Shown piece by piece: positions 28,954 through 40,426 of a DNA stretch of 64,000 nucleotides; positions within the stretch are counted from its first letter, which is position 1, and each line of letters begins with the position of its first letter. Origin of the DNA: Thauera sp. K11 (GTDB lineage: Bacteria; Pseudomonadota; Gammaproteobacteria; Burkholderiales; Rhodocyclaceae); assembly GCF_002354895.1 (NCBI RefSeq), contig NZ_CP023439.1, forward strand, positions 992,001-1,056,000. Reading direction: 5' to 3'. Made by a program: the position numbers and the translations under genes. Under the pieces are notes generated by a model. It did not search any database. It had not been told where the DNA came from and worked only from the letters and a program-made list of their open reading frames with translations.

Positions 28954-29598
28954 ATGTCCCGAACGCGAATCAAGATTTGCGGCCTCACGCGGGCCGAGGA
29001 TGTGCGCGCGGCCGTCGACCATGGCGCCGATGCGATCGGTTTCGTGTTCTACCCGCCCAGTCCGCGCGCAGTGAATTTCGAGCGTGCGGCCGAACTCGCC
29101 GCACTGTTGCCGCCTTTCGTGACCGCGGTCGGCCTGTTCGTGAATCCGGCGCCGGAGTTCGTGTCCGAAGCCCTGTCGCGTGTGCCGCTGCAACTGCTGC
29201 AGTTCCACGGCGACGAATCCGATGCCGACTGTGCGCGGCACGGGCGGCCGTGGATCAAGGCGGCGAGGATGCGGCCGGGGGTCGATCTGTTAGAATTCGT
29301 TGCTTTGCACCCCGGCGCACGGGGCATTCTCGTCGATGCGTTCGTCGATGGCTACGGCGGCGGCGGACGGATCTTCGACTGGTCGCTGATTCCCGCGGGC
29401 CTCGGGCGTCCGCTGATCCTGTCCGGCGGCCTCGATCCCGACAACGTCGACGAGGCGGTCCGTCGTGTCCGCCCGTGGGCGGTGGACGTGTCCAGCGGGG
29501 TGGAGCGTGCGAAGGGAATCAAGGACGCAGGAAAGATCGCTGCGTTCATAGCCGGAGTTAGACATGCAGATGGCCGACACGCCTTATCAGCTTCCTGA
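28954..29598 (+). CDS. trpF: Phosphoribosylanthranilate isomerase
   Basis: Third committed step of tryptophan synthesis, an Amadori rearrangement by a TIM-barrel enzyme. 214 residues with [11 protein letters not shown] near 7-17 (catalytic cysteine), QFHGDES near 84, and the phosphate-binding segments [10 protein letters not shown] and VDVSSGVE. Begins directly after truA and overlaps trpB by about 35 bases, so translation is coupled. Confidence 0.95.
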   Translation: MSRTRIKICGLTRAEDVRAAVDHGADAIGFVFYPPSPRAVNFERAAELAALLPPFVTAVGLFVNPAPEFVSEALSRVPLQLLQFHGDESDADCARHGRPWIKAARMRPGVDLLEFVALHPGARGILVDAFVDGYGGGGRIFDWSLIPAGLGRPLILSGGLDPDNVDEAVRRVRPWAVDVSSGVERAKGIKDAGKIAAFIAGVRHADGRHALSAS

Positions 29599-30778
29599 CG
29601 CCAGCGGCCATTTCGGGCCGTATGGCGGCATCTTCGTTGCCGAAACGCTGATCCCGGCTCTCGTCGAACTGCGCGAAGCCTACGATGCCTGCCGGAAGGA
29701 CCCGTCCTTCATGGCCGAGTTCGAATACGAACTGAAGCACTACGTCGGCCGGCCGAGCCCGATCTACCACGCCAGGCGCCTGTCGGACAAGCTCGGCGGC
29801 GCGCAGATCTACCTCAAGCGCGAAGACCTGAACCACACCGGCGCGCACAAGGTGAACAACTGCATCGGCCAGGCGCTGGTGGCGCGCCGCATGGGCAAGC
29901 CGCGCGTGATCGCGGAGACCGGCGCCGGGCAGCACGGCGTGGCCACCGCGACGGTGGCGGCGCGCTACGGCATGCAGTGCGTCGTGTACATGGGCTCGGA
30001 GGACGTCAAGCGCCAGGCGGCGAACGTCTATCGCATGAAGCTGCTCGGCGCCACCGTGGTGCCGGTCGAATCGGGCTCGAAGACGCTCAAGGACGCGCTC
30101 AACGAGGCGATGCGCGACTGGGTCACCAACATCGCCGACACCTTCTACATCATCGGTACTGTCGCCGGGCCGCATCCCTACCCGATGATGGTGCGCGACT
30201 TCCAGACCGTGATCGGCAAGGAATGCCTGGTGCAGATGCCCGAACTCGCCGGGCGCCAGCCGGACTACGTGATCGCCTGCGTCGGCGGCGGCTCCAACGC
30301 GATCGGCATCTTCCATCCCTACATCGGCGTGCCGGGCGTCCGGCTCGTCGGCGTGGAGGCGGCGGGCGAGGGCCTGGACACCGGACGGCATGCGGCGCCG
30401 CTGACGGCAAACGCCAAGGCCGGCGTGCTGCACGGCAACCGCACCTATCTGATGCAGGACGAGGACGGCCAGATCATCGAGACGCACTCGATCTCGGCCG
30501 GTCTCGACTACCCCGGCGTCGGGCCCGAGCACGCGTGGCTGAAGGATACGCAGCGCGCCGAATACGCCGCGGTGACCGATGCCGAGGCGTTGCAGTCCTT
30601 CCACGATCTGTGCCGGCTCGAAGGCATCATCCCGGCGCTGGAGTCCTCGCACGCGCTCGCGTATGCGGCCAAGCTCGCGCCCAGCCTGCCGAGGGATCGC
30701 ATCCTGCTGGTGAATCTGTCCGGCCGCGGCGACAAGGACATGCATACCGTCGCCGAGCGCTCCGGCATCCAGTTCTGA
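29564..30778 (+). CDS. trpB: Tryptophan synthase beta subunit
   Basis: PLP enzyme condensing indole and serine. 404 residues, with the PLP lysine in [10 protein letters not shown] near 95, the glutamate loop ETGAGQHG near 117-124 and the phosphate-binding GGGSNAIG near 242-249. Full length. The start lies inside the end of trpF; a second ATG two codons later is possible. Confidence 0.96.
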   Translation: MQMADTPYQLPDASGHFGPYGGIFVAETLIPALVELREAYDACRKDPSFMAEFEYELKHYVGRPSPIYHARRLSDKLGGAQIYLKREDLNHTGAHKVNNCIGQALVARRMGKPRVIAETGAGQHGVATATVAARYGMQCVVYMGSEDVKRQAANVYRMKLLGATVVPVESGSKTLKDALNEAMRDWVTNIADTFYIIGTVAGPHPYPMMVRDFQTVIGKECLVQMPELAGRQPDYVIACVGGGSNAIGIFHPYIGVPGVRLVGVEAAGEGLDTGRHAAPLTANAKAGVLHGNRTYLMQDEDGQIIETHSISAGLDYPGVGPEHAWLKDTQRAEYAAVTDAEALQSFHDLCRLEGIIPALESSHALAYAAKLAPSLPRDRILLVNLSGRGDKDMHTVAERSGIQF

Positions 30779-30819
30779 TCATTCTCCCGGGCCGCGAAGC
30801 GGCCCGTTCTGACTCCGAC

Positions 30820-31644
30820 ATGTCGAAAATCCAATCCACATTCCTGCGCCTGCAGGGCGCGGGCCGCAAGGCCCTGATTCCCTTCATCACGGCCGGAGAC
30901 CCCGCGCCGGCGCTCACCGTGCCGCTGATGCGCGCGCTGGTGGCCGGCGGTGCCGACATCATCGAACTCGGCGTGCCGTTCTCCGATCCGATGGCCGACG
31001 GGCCGACCATACAGCGTGCCTCCGAGCGGGCGCTGGCGCAGGGCATGAGCCTGCGCAAGGTGTTCGACATCGTGCGCGCGTTCCGCGCCGGGGACGCCGA
31101 CACGCCGGTGGTGCTGATGGGCTACGCGAACCCGATCGAGGCGATGGGCGTCGAGCGCTTCGTGGCCGACGCGAAGGCGGCCGGCGTGGACGGCGTGCTC
31201 GTCGTCGACTATCCGCCAGAGGAGTGCGCCGGATTCGCGGCCGCCGCCAAGGCGGCGGGCCTCGATCCGATCTTCCTGCTGGCGCCGACCTCGACCGAAC
31301 AGCGTTTCGCCGACGTCGCGCGTGCCGGCAGCGGCTACATCTACTACGTCTCGCTGAAGGGCGTGACCGGCAGCGGCAAGCTCGACTTCGACGAGGTCGC
31401 CAGCCGCATCCCGGCGATCCGTGCGGCCGTCGGCATGCCGGTGGGGGTGGGCTTCGGCATCCGCGACGCGGAGAGCGCGCGGCGCATCGGCGCGGTCGCG
31501 GATGCGGTCGTGATCGGCAGCCGCATCATCGAGGAAATCGAACGCAGCCCGCGCGAGGCGGTGGCGGCGAACGTCACCGCCTTCATGCGCGGGATTCGCG
31601 AGGCGCTCGACGGCCTCGCAGCCACCGCGGGAGCGAAGCAATGA
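30820..31644 (+). CDS. trpA: Tryptophan synthase alpha subunit
   Basis: Releases indole from indole-3-glycerol phosphate, channelled to TrpB. 274 residues with [10 protein letters not shown] near 19, the catalytic glutamate in [16 protein letters not shown] near 47-62 and the catalytic aspartate region [10 protein letters not shown] near 127. Its stop overlaps the accD start by four bases (ATGA). A short GC hairpin of 8 base pairs separates it from trpB without a T run. Confidence 0.96.
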   Translation: MSKIQSTFLRLQGAGRKALIPFITAGDPAPALTVPLMRALVAGGADIIELGVPFSDPMADGPTIQRASERALAQGMSLRKVFDIVRAFRAGDADTPVVLMGYANPIEAMGVERFVADAKAAGVDGVLVVDYPPEECAGFAAAAKAAGLDPIFLLAPTSTEQRFADVARAGSGYIYYVSLKGVTGSGKLDFDEVASRIPAIRAAVGMPVGVGFGIRDAESARRIGAVADAVVIGSRIIEEIERSPREAVAANVTAFMRGIREALDGLAATAGAKQ

Positions 31645-32513
31645 GCTGGCTGCAGAAACTGCTGCCGCCCAAGATCAAGCGCAGCGAATCGACGGGCCGC
31701 AACAAGTCCATCCCTGAAGGGCTGTGGAGCAAGTGTCCCGCGTGCGAGGCGGTGCTCTATCGTTCCGACCTCGAGAGCAATCTCAACGTCTGCCCGAAGT
31801 GCGGCCATCACCAGCGCCTGCGGGCGCGCCAGCGGCTGGATCTGCTGCTCGACGCCGAAGGACGCTTCGAGATCGGCTCGGAAGTGATGCCGGTCGATCC
31901 GCTGAAGTTCAAGGATTCGCGCAAGTACCCCGAGCGCCTGTCGGCCGCGGTGTCGGACACCGGCGAAGCGGATGCGATGGTCGTCATGCAGGGCGCCATC
32001 ATGACGGTGCCGGTCGTGATCGCATGCTTCGAGTTCGACTTCCTCGGCGGCTCCATGGGCTCGGTGGTCGGCGAGCGCTTCGTCCGCGGCGTGCGCGCCG
32101 CGCTCGAACAGCGCGTTCCGTTCATCTGCGTCACCGCGTCGGGCGGCGCGCGCATGCAGGAGGGCCTGTTCTCGCTGATGCAGATGGCCAAGACCACCGC
32201 GGCCATCACCCAGTTGGCCGAACGCAGGCTGCCCTTCGTGACGGTGCTGACCGATCCCACCATGGGCGGCGTGTCGGCGAGCTTCGCCTTCATGGGCGAC
32301 GTGGTGATCGCCGAACCGGGTGCGCTGATCGGCTTCGCCGGACCGCGCGTCATCGAGCAGACCGTGCGCGAGAAGCTGCCGGAAGGCTTCCAGCGCTCCG
32401 AGTTCCTGCTCGAGAAGGGGGCGATCGACATGATCGTGGACCGCCGCCGGATGCGTGAGCAACTCGCGCAACTGCTGGCCCTCCTGACCCGGCAGCCGCC
32501 GGTTGCATCCTGA
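31641..32513 (+). CDS. accD: Acetyl-CoA carboxylase carboxyltransferase beta subunit
   Basis: Transfers the carboxyl group from biotin to acetyl-CoA in malonyl-CoA synthesis, together with AccA. The 290 residues carry an N-terminal zinc ribbon (CPAC near 33-36, CPKCGHH near 52-58) and the crotonase-like core with SGGARMQEG near 167 and [11 protein letters not shown] near 208. ATG overlaps the trpA stop. accD-folC after trpA is a conserved order in beta- and gammaproteobacteria. Confidence 0.96.
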   Translation: MSWLQKLLPPKIKRSESTGRNKSIPEGLWSKCPACEAVLYRSDLESNLNVCPKCGHHQRLRARQRLDLLLDAEGRFEIGSEVMPVDPLKFKDSRKYPERLSAAVSDTGEADAMVVMQGAIMTVPVVIACFEFDFLGGSMGSVVGERFVRGVRAALEQRVPFICVTASGGARMQEGLFSLMQMAKTTAAITQLAERRLPFVTVLTDPTMGGVSASFAFMGDVVIAEPGALIGFAGPRVIEQTVREKLPEGFQRSEFLLEKGAIDMIVDRRRMREQLAQLLALLTRQPPVAS

Positions 32514-32525
32514 AGCGCGAGGGCG

Positions 32526-33833
32526 ATGCGCCAGATGTCGTTGCCGCAAACGCTGGACCAATGGCTCGCCCTGCTGGAGGGGCGGCATTCGCAAACCATC
32601 CGGCTGGGGCTGGAGCGCGTCCGGACGGTCAGATCGGCCCTCGGGCCAGACCCGGCATCGGTGATCATCACCGTCGGCGGCACCAACGGCAAGGGTTCGA
32701 CCTGTGCCATGCTCGAGTCCATCCTGCTGGCGGCGGGCTACCGCGTCGGCTGCTACACCTCGCCGCACCTGCTGCGCTACAACGAGCGCGTGCGCATCGA
32801 TGGCAAGGAAGCCGGCGACGAGCAACTGCTCGCGGCCTTCGCCGCGGTGGAGGCGGTGCGCGGCGAGACGCCGCTGACCTATTTCGAGCACGGCACCCTG
32901 GCCGCATGGTCGATCTTCCAGCACGTGGCGCCGGATGTGATCATCCTCGAAGTCGGCCTCGGCGGGCGGCTCGATGCGGTCAATGTCTTCGATGCCGACT
33001 GTGCGATCGTCACCGGCGTGGCGATGGACCACATGGACTACCTCGGCGACACGCGCGAGGCGATCGGCTACGAGAAGGCCGGCATCTTCCGCGCGGGGCG
33101 GCCCGCGGTGTGCGGCGATCCGCAGCCGCCTGCGTCGCTGACGGCGCATGCCGAGGCGATCGGGGCGCAGTTGTGGATCAGCGGGCGCGATTTCGGCTTC
33201 GGCGGCGACCGCCAGCAGTGGGGCTACTGGCGCTACGGAGAACCGCCCGCGCGCGGGGCGCTGGTCAAGCGCGCCGGCCTGGCCTATCCGTCCCTGCGCG
33301 GCACCAACCAACTGTTGAACGCCGCGGCCGCGATCACCGCGCTCGATTCGCTGCGCGACCGCGTGCCGGTCGCGATGCAGGCGATCCGCCAGGGCCTGAT
33401 GCTCGTCGAGGTTCCCGGGCGCTTCCAGGTACTTCCCGGCCGGCCGGCGGTGGTGCTCGACGTGGCGCACAACCCCCAGGCGGCGGGCGTGCTGGCCGAG
33501 AACCTCGGCAGCATGGGCTTCTACCCTGAAACCTACGCGGTGTTCGGCATGCTGCGCGACAAGGACGTGGAAGGCGTCGTCGCGTTGATGCGGGAGCGGG
33601 TGGACCACTGGCTGCTCATCGATCTCCCCGGGCCACGCGGACTCAAGGCCGACGAGCTGGCGGCGAGGCTGCGTGCCGCCGGCGTCGCTGCCGGCATCCG
33701 CTGCTTCGGGGCCGCGGCCGAGGCGTTTGCGGCAGCGCGGGAGCGCGCGACCGAGGGTGATAGAATCATCGCTTTCGGCTCCTTCCTGACCGTGGCCGAC
33801 GCGCTTGCGGCGATTCGGGCCAGACGGAACTGA
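32526..33833 (+). CDS. folC: Folylpolyglutamate/dihydrofolate synthase
   Basis: Bifunctional Mur-ligase-like enzyme that makes dihydrofolate and adds glutamates. 435 residues with P-loop GGTNGKGST near 51-59, the YTSPHLLRYNERVRIDG stretch near 77-93 and GLGGRLDAVNV near 147, plus the ligase C-terminal domain (DVAHNPQAAG). ATG at 32526 gives MRQMSLPQTL; the second ATG at 32535 is an alternative start. Confidence 0.95.
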   Translation: MRQMSLPQTLDQWLALLEGRHSQTIRLGLERVRTVRSALGPDPASVIITVGGTNGKGSTCAMLESILLAAGYRVGCYTSPHLLRYNERVRIDGKEAGDEQLLAAFAAVEAVRGETPLTYFEHGTLAAWSIFQHVAPDVIILEVGLGGRLDAVNVFDADCAIVTGVAMDHMDYLGDTREAIGYEKAGIFRAGRPAVCGDPQPPASLTAHAEAIGAQLWISGRDFGFGGDRQQWGYWRYGEPPARGALVKRAGLAYPSLRGTNQLLNAAAAITALDSLRDRVPVAMQAIRQGLMLVEVPGRFQVLPGRPAVVLDVAHNPQAAGVLAENLGSMGFYPETYAVFGMLRDKDVEGVVALMRERVDHWLLIDLPGPRGLKADELAARLRAAGVAAGIRCFGAAAEAFAAARERATEGDRIIAFGSFLTVADALAAIRARRN

Positions 33834-33845
33834 CAGAGTCTTCCG

Positions 33846-34544
33846 GTGAGCGACGCAGACAATCTAGATATCAAGAAACGGGCACGCCGGCGCCTGGTCG
33901 GGGCGGCCGCGCTGGCCTTGCTGGCCGCCATCGTGCTGCCGATGATGATGGATCAGGAGCCGCGACCGGCGAGCCAGGACATCCAGGTGTCCATCCCGGA
34001 CCGCGATGCCGACAGTGCCCTGTCGCGCCCGATCGGCGGCGCGGAGCGCGCATCTGCCGACGGTGCGCTGGCTCCGCCGCCGGAAGAGCAGCCCGCATCG
34101 GGCGCTACGCCCGACACCGAACCTCCGGCGAAGGCGGCCGTGGCGCCGGCCGTACCCCCGCGGGCGGAGGTGCGCGCCGAGCCGAAACCGGGGCAGAAAC
34201 CCGAACCGAAGGCGGAGGCGAAACCCGAGCCCAGGCCCGCTGCGCCGGCGGCGCTTTCGGCCGCCGCTGCCGCGGAGGCCGCACGGGCGCGGGCGGCGCT
34301 CAGCGGCCAGGAGCCCGCGCCGCGCGGCGAATCCTACGTGGTCCAGGTCGGCGCCTTCGGCGATGCCGCAAAGGCCGCCCGGATCTCGGCCGACCTCAAG
34401 CGGCAGGGCCTCGCCGCCTACACCGAGAAGGCCGGCAGCGTGACGAGGGTGCGCGTGGGCCCGCTGGATGGCCGCGAGGCGGCCGACAAGGTGGCGGCCC
34501 GGCTCAAGGCGCTGGGATATCCCGCCGCGCCGGTTCCGCGCTGA
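33846..34544 (+). CDS. SPOR-domain protein (DedD-like)
   Basis: Bitopic inner-membrane protein of 232 residues. A cytoplasmic start (KKRARRR) is followed by a membrane helix near 18-35 and a long proline/alanine-rich periplasmic linker. The C-terminal SPOR domain (YVVQVGAFGDAAKAARIS near 161-178) binds denuded septal peptidoglycan. Gene order folC-dedD-cvpA-purF matches E. coli, supporting a DedD-like cell-division role. Start is GTG. Confidence 0.88.
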   Translation: MSDADNLDIKKRARRRLVGAAALALLAAIVLPMMMDQEPRPASQDIQVSIPDRDADSALSRPIGGAERASADGALAPPPEEQPASGATPDTEPPAKAAVAPAVPPRAEVRAEPKPGQKPEPKAEAKPEPRPAAPAALSAAAAAEAARARAALSGQEPAPRGESYVVQVGAFGDAAKAARISADLKRQGLAAYTEKAGSVTRVRVGPLDGREAADKVAARLKALGYPAAPVPR

Positions 34545-34552
34545 GCCGGGCG

Positions 34553-35044
34553 ATGACGGCATTCGACTACATTTTTCTGGGCGTGCTGGCGGTTTCCGCG
34601 GCGGTGGGGCTGTGGCGGGGCATCGTCGGCGAGATCATGGCGCTGCTCGCCTGGGTGCTTGCGCTGGTGGCGGCGTGGCGTTACAACGAGAGCGCCGCCG
34701 AACTTTTCAGCGGCCTGATTGCCGAACCCGTCTGGCGCCAGGTGGCCGGCGTCGCCCTGATCGTCGTCTGCGTGCTGCTGGTCGCCGCGCTGCTGCGCTA
34801 CCTGCTGCGCCAGTTGTTGCGGGCCGCGGGGCTTGGCGCTTCGGACCGCTTCTTCGGGGCCCTGTTCGGCATTCTCCGCGGTCTCGCCGTGGCCTTCGTC
34901 GCGGTGCTGATCGGCGGGCTTGCGGGCCTGTCGAGCCAGGCGTGGTGGACGCAGGCGATGTTCTCGCCGCCGATGGAAACGGCGGTGATCGCCGCCAAAC
35001 CCTGGCTGCCGCAAGTGGTGGCCGACAAAATTCGTTTCAGATAG
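34553..35044 (+). CDS. cvpA: CvpA family membrane protein
   Basis: Inner-membrane protein of 163 residues with four hydrophobic segments, opening [20 protein letters not shown] and continuing [14 protein letters not shown], typical of CvpA (colicin V production protein in E. coli). Molecular function unresolved. It is directly upstream of purF, as in most proteobacteria, and probably cotranscribed with it. Confidence 0.92.
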   Translation: MTAFDYIFLGVLAVSAAVGLWRGIVGEIMALLAWVLALVAAWRYNESAAELFSGLIAEPVWRQVAGVALIVVCVLLVAALLRYLLRQLLRAAGLGASDRFFGALFGILRGLAVAFVAVLIGGLAGLSSQAWWTQAMFSPPMETAVIAAKPWLPQVVADKIRFR

Positions 35045-35054
35045 GCAGGTTTTC

Positions 35055-36593
<1,539 letters not shown>

Positions 36594-36621
36594 TCCGGCG
36601 GCACGAGAACTCCAACCCAGC

Positions 36622-37794
36622 ATGAACGAGCAATTTGACCCCGATACCCTGGCCATCCGCGCCGGGATCGAACGCAGCCAGTTCAACGAGCACAGCGAAG
36701 CCCTGTACCTGACTTCGAGCTTCGTCTTCGAGAACGCGGCGAAGGCCGCGGCGCGCTTCTCGGGCGAAGAAGAAGGCAACGTCTACGCGCGCTTCACCAA
36801 CCCGACCGTCAGCGCGATGCAGACCCGGCTCGCCGCGCTGGAAGGCGCCGAAGCCTGCATCGCCACCGCTTCGGGCATGTCGGCCATCCTGTCGCTGGCG
36901 ATGGCGCTGCTGCAGTCGGGAGACCACGTCGTGGCTTCCGACGGCCTGTTCGGCGCCACGCAGCAACTGTTCGGCAACATCCTGAGCAAGTTCGGCATCG
37001 AGACCAGCTTCGTGCGGGCGACGGACCTCGGCGCCTATCGCGACGCGCTGCGGCCGCGCACCCGCCTGTTCTTCATCGAAACGCCGTCCAATCCGCTCAC
37101 CGAGATCGTGGACATCGCCGGCGTGGCGGCGGTCGCCCATGAGGCGGGCGCCATCCTGGCGGTGGACAACTGCTTCTGCACGCCCGCGCTGCAGCGGCCG
37201 CTGGAACTGGGCGCCGACGTCGTCGTGCATTCGGCCACCAAGTACCTCGATGGCCAGGGGCGCGTTCTCGGCGGCGCGGTCGCGGGGCGCAAGGCGGTCA
37301 CCGACGAAGTGCTGAAGTTCCTGCGCACCGCCGGTCCGACGCTGTCGCCGTTCAATGCCTGGGTCATCCTGAAGGGGCTGGAGACGCTGCGCCTGCGCAT
37401 GGAGGCCCAGTCCGCCAATGCGCTGGAACTGGCGCGCTGGCTCGAGCGGCAGCCCGGCGTGTCGCGCGTGTATTACCCGGGCCTGCCTTCGCATCCCCAG
37501 CATGAACTGGCGATGCGCCAGCAGAAATCGGGCGGGGCGATCGTCAGCTTCGAGGTCGAGGGCGGCCGCGAGGCGGCGTGGCGGGTGGTGGATGCCACCC
37601 GGGTGATCTCGATCACCGCCAACCTCGGCGACACGAAGACCACCATCACCCATCCGGCCACCACTACCCACGGGCGCATCACGCCCGAGGCGCGCACCGC
37701 CGCGGGGATAAGCGAGGGGCTGCTGCGGGTGGCGGTCGGCCTCGAGTCGGTAGCGGACCTGAAGGCGGACCTGGCACGCGGCCTGCGCGGCTGA
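36622..37794 (+). CDS. metZ: O-succinylhomoserine sulfhydrylase
   Basis: PLP enzyme of the Cys/Met metabolism family making homocysteine directly from O-succinylhomoserine and sulfide. 390 residues with the YARFTNPTVSAMQTRLAALE segment near 54-73, ATASGMSA near 81-88 and the PLP lysine in HSATKYLDGQGRVLGG near 204-219. The purF-metZ order is characteristic of pseudomonads and betaproteobacteria, favouring metZ over cystathionine gamma-synthase. It ends the long co-directional run. Confidence 0.93.
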   Translation: MNEQFDPDTLAIRAGIERSQFNEHSEALYLTSSFVFENAAKAAARFSGEEEGNVYARFTNPTVSAMQTRLAALEGAEACIATASGMSAILSLAMALLQSGDHVVASDGLFGATQQLFGNILSKFGIETSFVRATDLGAYRDALRPRTRLFFIETPSNPLTEIVDIAGVAAVAHEAGAILAVDNCFCTPALQRPLELGADVVVHSATKYLDGQGRVLGGAVAGRKAVTDEVLKFLRTAGPTLSPFNAWVILKGLETLRLRMEAQSANALELARWLERQPGVSRVYYPGLPSHPQHELAMRQQKSGGAIVSFEVEGGREAAWRVVDATRVISITANLGDTKTTITHPATTTHGRITPEARTAAGISEGLLRVAVGLESVADLKADLARGLRG

Positions 37795-37831
37795 CGCCGC
37801 GGGCGCAGCGCCGGTGCCGATGCGGCCCGGC

Positions 37832-38089
37832 TCAGCCGCCGCTCAGCGCCTGCACGATGGACAGTTCGTCGCCCGGCCGCAGCGCAGTCTGCAGGTCGAA
37901 CACCTGCCGGCCATTGACGAAGAACCGCACGTGCGGCCGCAGACGTTCCTGCTCGTCGACCATCCTGAACCGGATGCCGGAAAACTGGCGCTCGAGATCA
38001 TCCAGCAGGGCAGCCAGCGTGGCGCCGCCGGCCTCGACCTCGCGTTCCTGCGTGTAGCTTCTCAGCGGACCGGGAATCAACACCTTCAT
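37832..38089 (-). CDS. MoaD/ThiS family ubiquitin-like protein
   Basis: Small beta-grasp protein of 85 residues ending in ALSGG, the C-terminal diglycine needed for adenylation and thiocarboxylate formation in sulfur carriers. It is not next to moaE or thiG, so cofactor synthesis is unproven. Its ATG overlaps the stop of the BNR-repeat pseudogene (ATGA); such BNR/MoaD-like pairs recur in proteobacteria, with no established function that I know. Start chosen at MKVLIPGPLR rather than the upstream in-frame extension. Confidence 0.8.
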   Translation of the reverse strand: MKVLIPGPLRSYTQEREVEAGGATLAALLDDLERQFSGIRFRMVDEQERLRPHVRFFVNGRQVFDLQTALRPGDELSIVQALSGG

Positions 38090-38782
38090 GGCGCGGATGC
38101 CGGGCAACAGGCTTCGACCGCGTAGATCTCGGGCAGGTGGCGGGCGATGCAGGACCACGATTCTCCTTCGTCGCCGCTCGTCCACAGTTCGCCGCCCGAC
38201 ATGCCGAAGTACAGATGCGCAGGGTCGCGCGGATCGACGATGATCGAGTGCAGTTTGGGGCCGTCGGGGGTGCCGTCCTGCGCGGTGCCCATCCAGGTGC
38301 GGAAATCGGGGTCGTCGTTGATGATGGAGAAGGGCGCCCAGGTGTCGCCGCCGTCTTCCGAGCGGAACAGGCCCTGCGGCGGTTCCGGCATATCAGGCGC
38401 CCGGTTCGTTGCCGTGGCAGGGCGTGAGCCAGAAGGTGTGATCGACCGCGCGGCCGGGCCCGTCCGGCGGCGCCTTGGCGAAGGCCGGCGGACGGCTGGC
38501 TTCCTGCCAGTTCGTACCGAAGTCGGTGGAGCGGAAGATCGTCGGGCCGAGGTGGCCGGTCCTCGCCGCGGCGAGCAGGGTGCGCCCGTCGCGGGGGTCG
38601 AGGACGACGTGATTGATGATGTGGCCGAGGAAATGCGGACCGTCGGCCTGCCAGGCCGATCTCGCCGGATTTCCGTGATAGATCCAGGCGCCCTTGCGGG
38701 TGGCGACGAGCAGCACCGTGCCGTCGCCGCCGTCCGATGAAGTGCGCCCGGGTGCTTGCCTTGGATCGCTGTCTGCGGCCAT
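38086..38782 (-). pseudogene. WD40/YVTN/BNR-repeat protein, degraded
   Basis: Reading from 38782 (good CAGGAG site), the first 129 codons encode BNR-type repeats (HVVLDPRDGRTLLAAA, TIFRSTDFGTNW). They stop at TGA 38395-38393, where the family has Trp (A-W-Y-A-G). About 15 bases on, the frame is lost (38383-38374 needs two extra bases), and homologous sequence resumes in another frame (PQGLFRSEDGGDTWAPF) to the stop at 38086. The second part jumps from HLYFGMSGG to ELWTSGDEGESW. In remembered full-length homologues (about 350 residues) these belong to separate repeats, suggesting an internal deletion too. Exo-alpha-sialidase annotations of this family are probably misleading. Confidence 0.72.
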
Positions 38783-39069
38783 CTGCGGGCTCCTGTCGGG
38801 AACGCCCCGGGCCGGAGTGGCCCGGGGCCGGGCGAAGGCCGCCGCGGGGCGGCGACGCCCTGGACTTCTATCGGTATAGGCCAGTGCGGCGTCCGATCAC
38901 AGCGTCTCGTGCGGCAGGGGCGGCAGGAAGGCGGGCGGAAGCGGAGCCGCCGGCCGCGAGAAGGCGGCGACGGCTCCGCGCATCGTCGGGGCCAGGTGCA
39001 ACAGGCGGATGCCGGGCCGCCTTGTAGCTCCAAGCCTCGGACCGGCTCGGGCAAGCCCCGGGGGGATGT

Positions 39070-39873
39070 TCAGCGCGTGGTGGCGCCGTGCGCCGTCACG
39101 CCGTTGCCGTCGACGCGCAGCCAGCTTGCGGCGCCGTGCCAGTCCGCGAGCACCCAGCGCACGCAGGTCCGGCCATCGACGAGATGTTCGTGGCGGGCGG
39201 GGCGATGGGTATGGCCGTGGATCAGCATCGGATAGCCGCTGGCGCGCAGCAGCGCGGCCACCGCGTCGGCATTGACGTCCATGATGTCGAGCGCCTTTTC
39301 GCGCTTGGCCATCTCGCTCTTCTGGCGCAGCCCCTCGATGAAAGCCTTGCGCGCGGCCAGCGGCTGGGACAGGAAGCCGCGCTGCCACGCAGGGTCCCGG
39401 ACCTGGTGGCGGTAGGCCTGGTACGCGACGTCGTCGGTACACAGCGCGTCGCCGTGGCTCAGCAGCACGGGCGCACCACCGCTGCCGAAGGCGACCAGAG
39501 AAGGGTCTTCCAGCAGCCGGGCGCCGGTGGCGCGGGCGAAGCCTTCTCCCGCCAGCAGGTCGCGGTTGCCGGTCATGAAGAACAGTTGCACGCCGTGGTC
39601 GGCCACCGCGCGCAGGGCGGCGCCGATGTGCCGGTTGAAGGGCGCATCGAGATCGTCGTCGCCGGCCCAGTATTCGAACAGGTCGCCGAGGATGAACAGG
39701 CTGGCGGCATCCCGCGCCGGACCATCGAGGAAGCCCAGGAAGGCATCGACGGTGTCGGGCCGTTCGTCGCTCAGGTGCAGGTCCGAGACGAAAAACGCCG
39801 GCAGCGCCGCGGCCACGGCGTCCGGCACGGGGCCGGCGGCCGCGCCGCCGCTTGCGTCTTCGAGGCCGGGCAC
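39070..39873 (-). CDS. lpxH: UDP-2,3-diacylglucosamine diphosphatase
   Basis: Lipid A pathway hydrolase at the inner membrane, making lipid X. Metallophosphatase motifs are all present: FVSDLHLS near 31, ILGDLFEYW near 63, GNRD near 103, SHGD near 135 and HGHTHRP near 218. The start is uncertain: GTG at 39873, four bases after the ppiB stop, gives 267 residues with about 26 residues before the conserved core; usual length is near 240. Follows the two cyclophilin genes, a common order (ppiB-lpxH). Confidence 0.9.
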   Translation of the reverse strand: MPGLEDASGGAAAGPVPDAVAAALPAFFVSDLHLSDERPDTVDAFLGFLDGPARDAASLFILGDLFEYWAGDDDLDAPFNRHIGAALRAVADHGVQLFFMTGNRDLLAGEGFARATGARLLEDPSLVAFGSGGAPVLLSHGDALCTDDVAYQAYRHQVRDPAWQRGFLSQPLAARKAFIEGLRQKSEMAKREKALDIMDVNADAVAALLRASGYPMLIHGHTHRPARHEHLVDGRTCVRWVLADWHGAASWLRVDGNGVTAHGATTR

Positions 39874-39877
39874 GGGG

Positions 39878-40372
39878 TCAGACGATCTCGGCGCGCTGGA
39901 TGACCACGTCTTCCTTCGGCACGTCCTGGTGGAAGCCGCTCGAACCGGTCTTGACCTTGCGGATGCTGTCGACCACGTCCATGCCTTCGGTGACGCGGCC
40001 GAACACACAGTAGCCCCAGCCCTGCAGGTCGGGCGCGCGGAAGTTCAGGAAGTCGTTGTCGGCGATGTTGATGAAGAACTGTGCGGTGGCCGAGTGCGGC
40101 GCCTGGGTGCGGGCCATGGCGATGGTGCCGCGGTCGTTCTTCAGGCCGTTGTCGGCCTCGTTCTTGATCTGCTCGCCGGTCGGCTTCTGCTTCATGCCGG
40201 GCTCGAAGCCGCCGCCCTGGATCATGAAGCCGTCGATCACGCGGTGGAAGACGGTGTTGTCGTAGTGGCCCGATTCCACGTAGCCGAGGAAGTTCTCGAC
40301 GGTGGCGGGCGCCTTGTCGGCATCGAGTTCGAGCGTGATGACGCCGTGATTGGTGTGCAGTCTGACTGCCAT
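39878..40372 (-). CDS. ppiB: Peptidyl-prolyl cis-trans isomerase B, cytoplasmic
   Basis: Cyclophilin of 164 residues without a signal peptide, starting [10 protein letters not shown]. Core motifs [13 protein letters not shown] near 44-56, [17 protein letters not shown] near 87-103 and WGYCVFGRV near 121-129 are present. It follows a periplasmic-type paralogue (ppiA-like) by 54 bases and precedes lpxH closely. Confidence 0.94.
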   Translation of the reverse strand: MAVRLHTNHGVITLELDADKAPATVENFLGYVESGHYDNTVFHRVIDGFMIQGGGFEPGMKQKPTGEQIKNEADNGLKNDRGTIAMARTQAPHSATAQFFINIADNDFLNFRAPDLQGWGYCVFGRVTEGMDVVDSIRKVKTGSSGFHQDVPKEDVVIQRAEIV

Positions 40373-40426
40373 GGCTGGACTCCTGTTGGTCTGTCGATTA
40401 TCGATGTTCGATGTGCGAGGGCGTGC

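Noticed and set aside
30788..30806. GC hairpin between trpB and trpA
   Set aside because: An 8-bp stem with a 3-base loop but no T run, inside an obvious operon; not a terminator and no regulatory motif was recognised.
38897..39442. Minus-strand frame of 181 codons near lpxH
   Set aside because: Out-of-frame shadow of lpxH with arginine/proline-rich composition. The gap 38783-39069 shows no recognisable gene.
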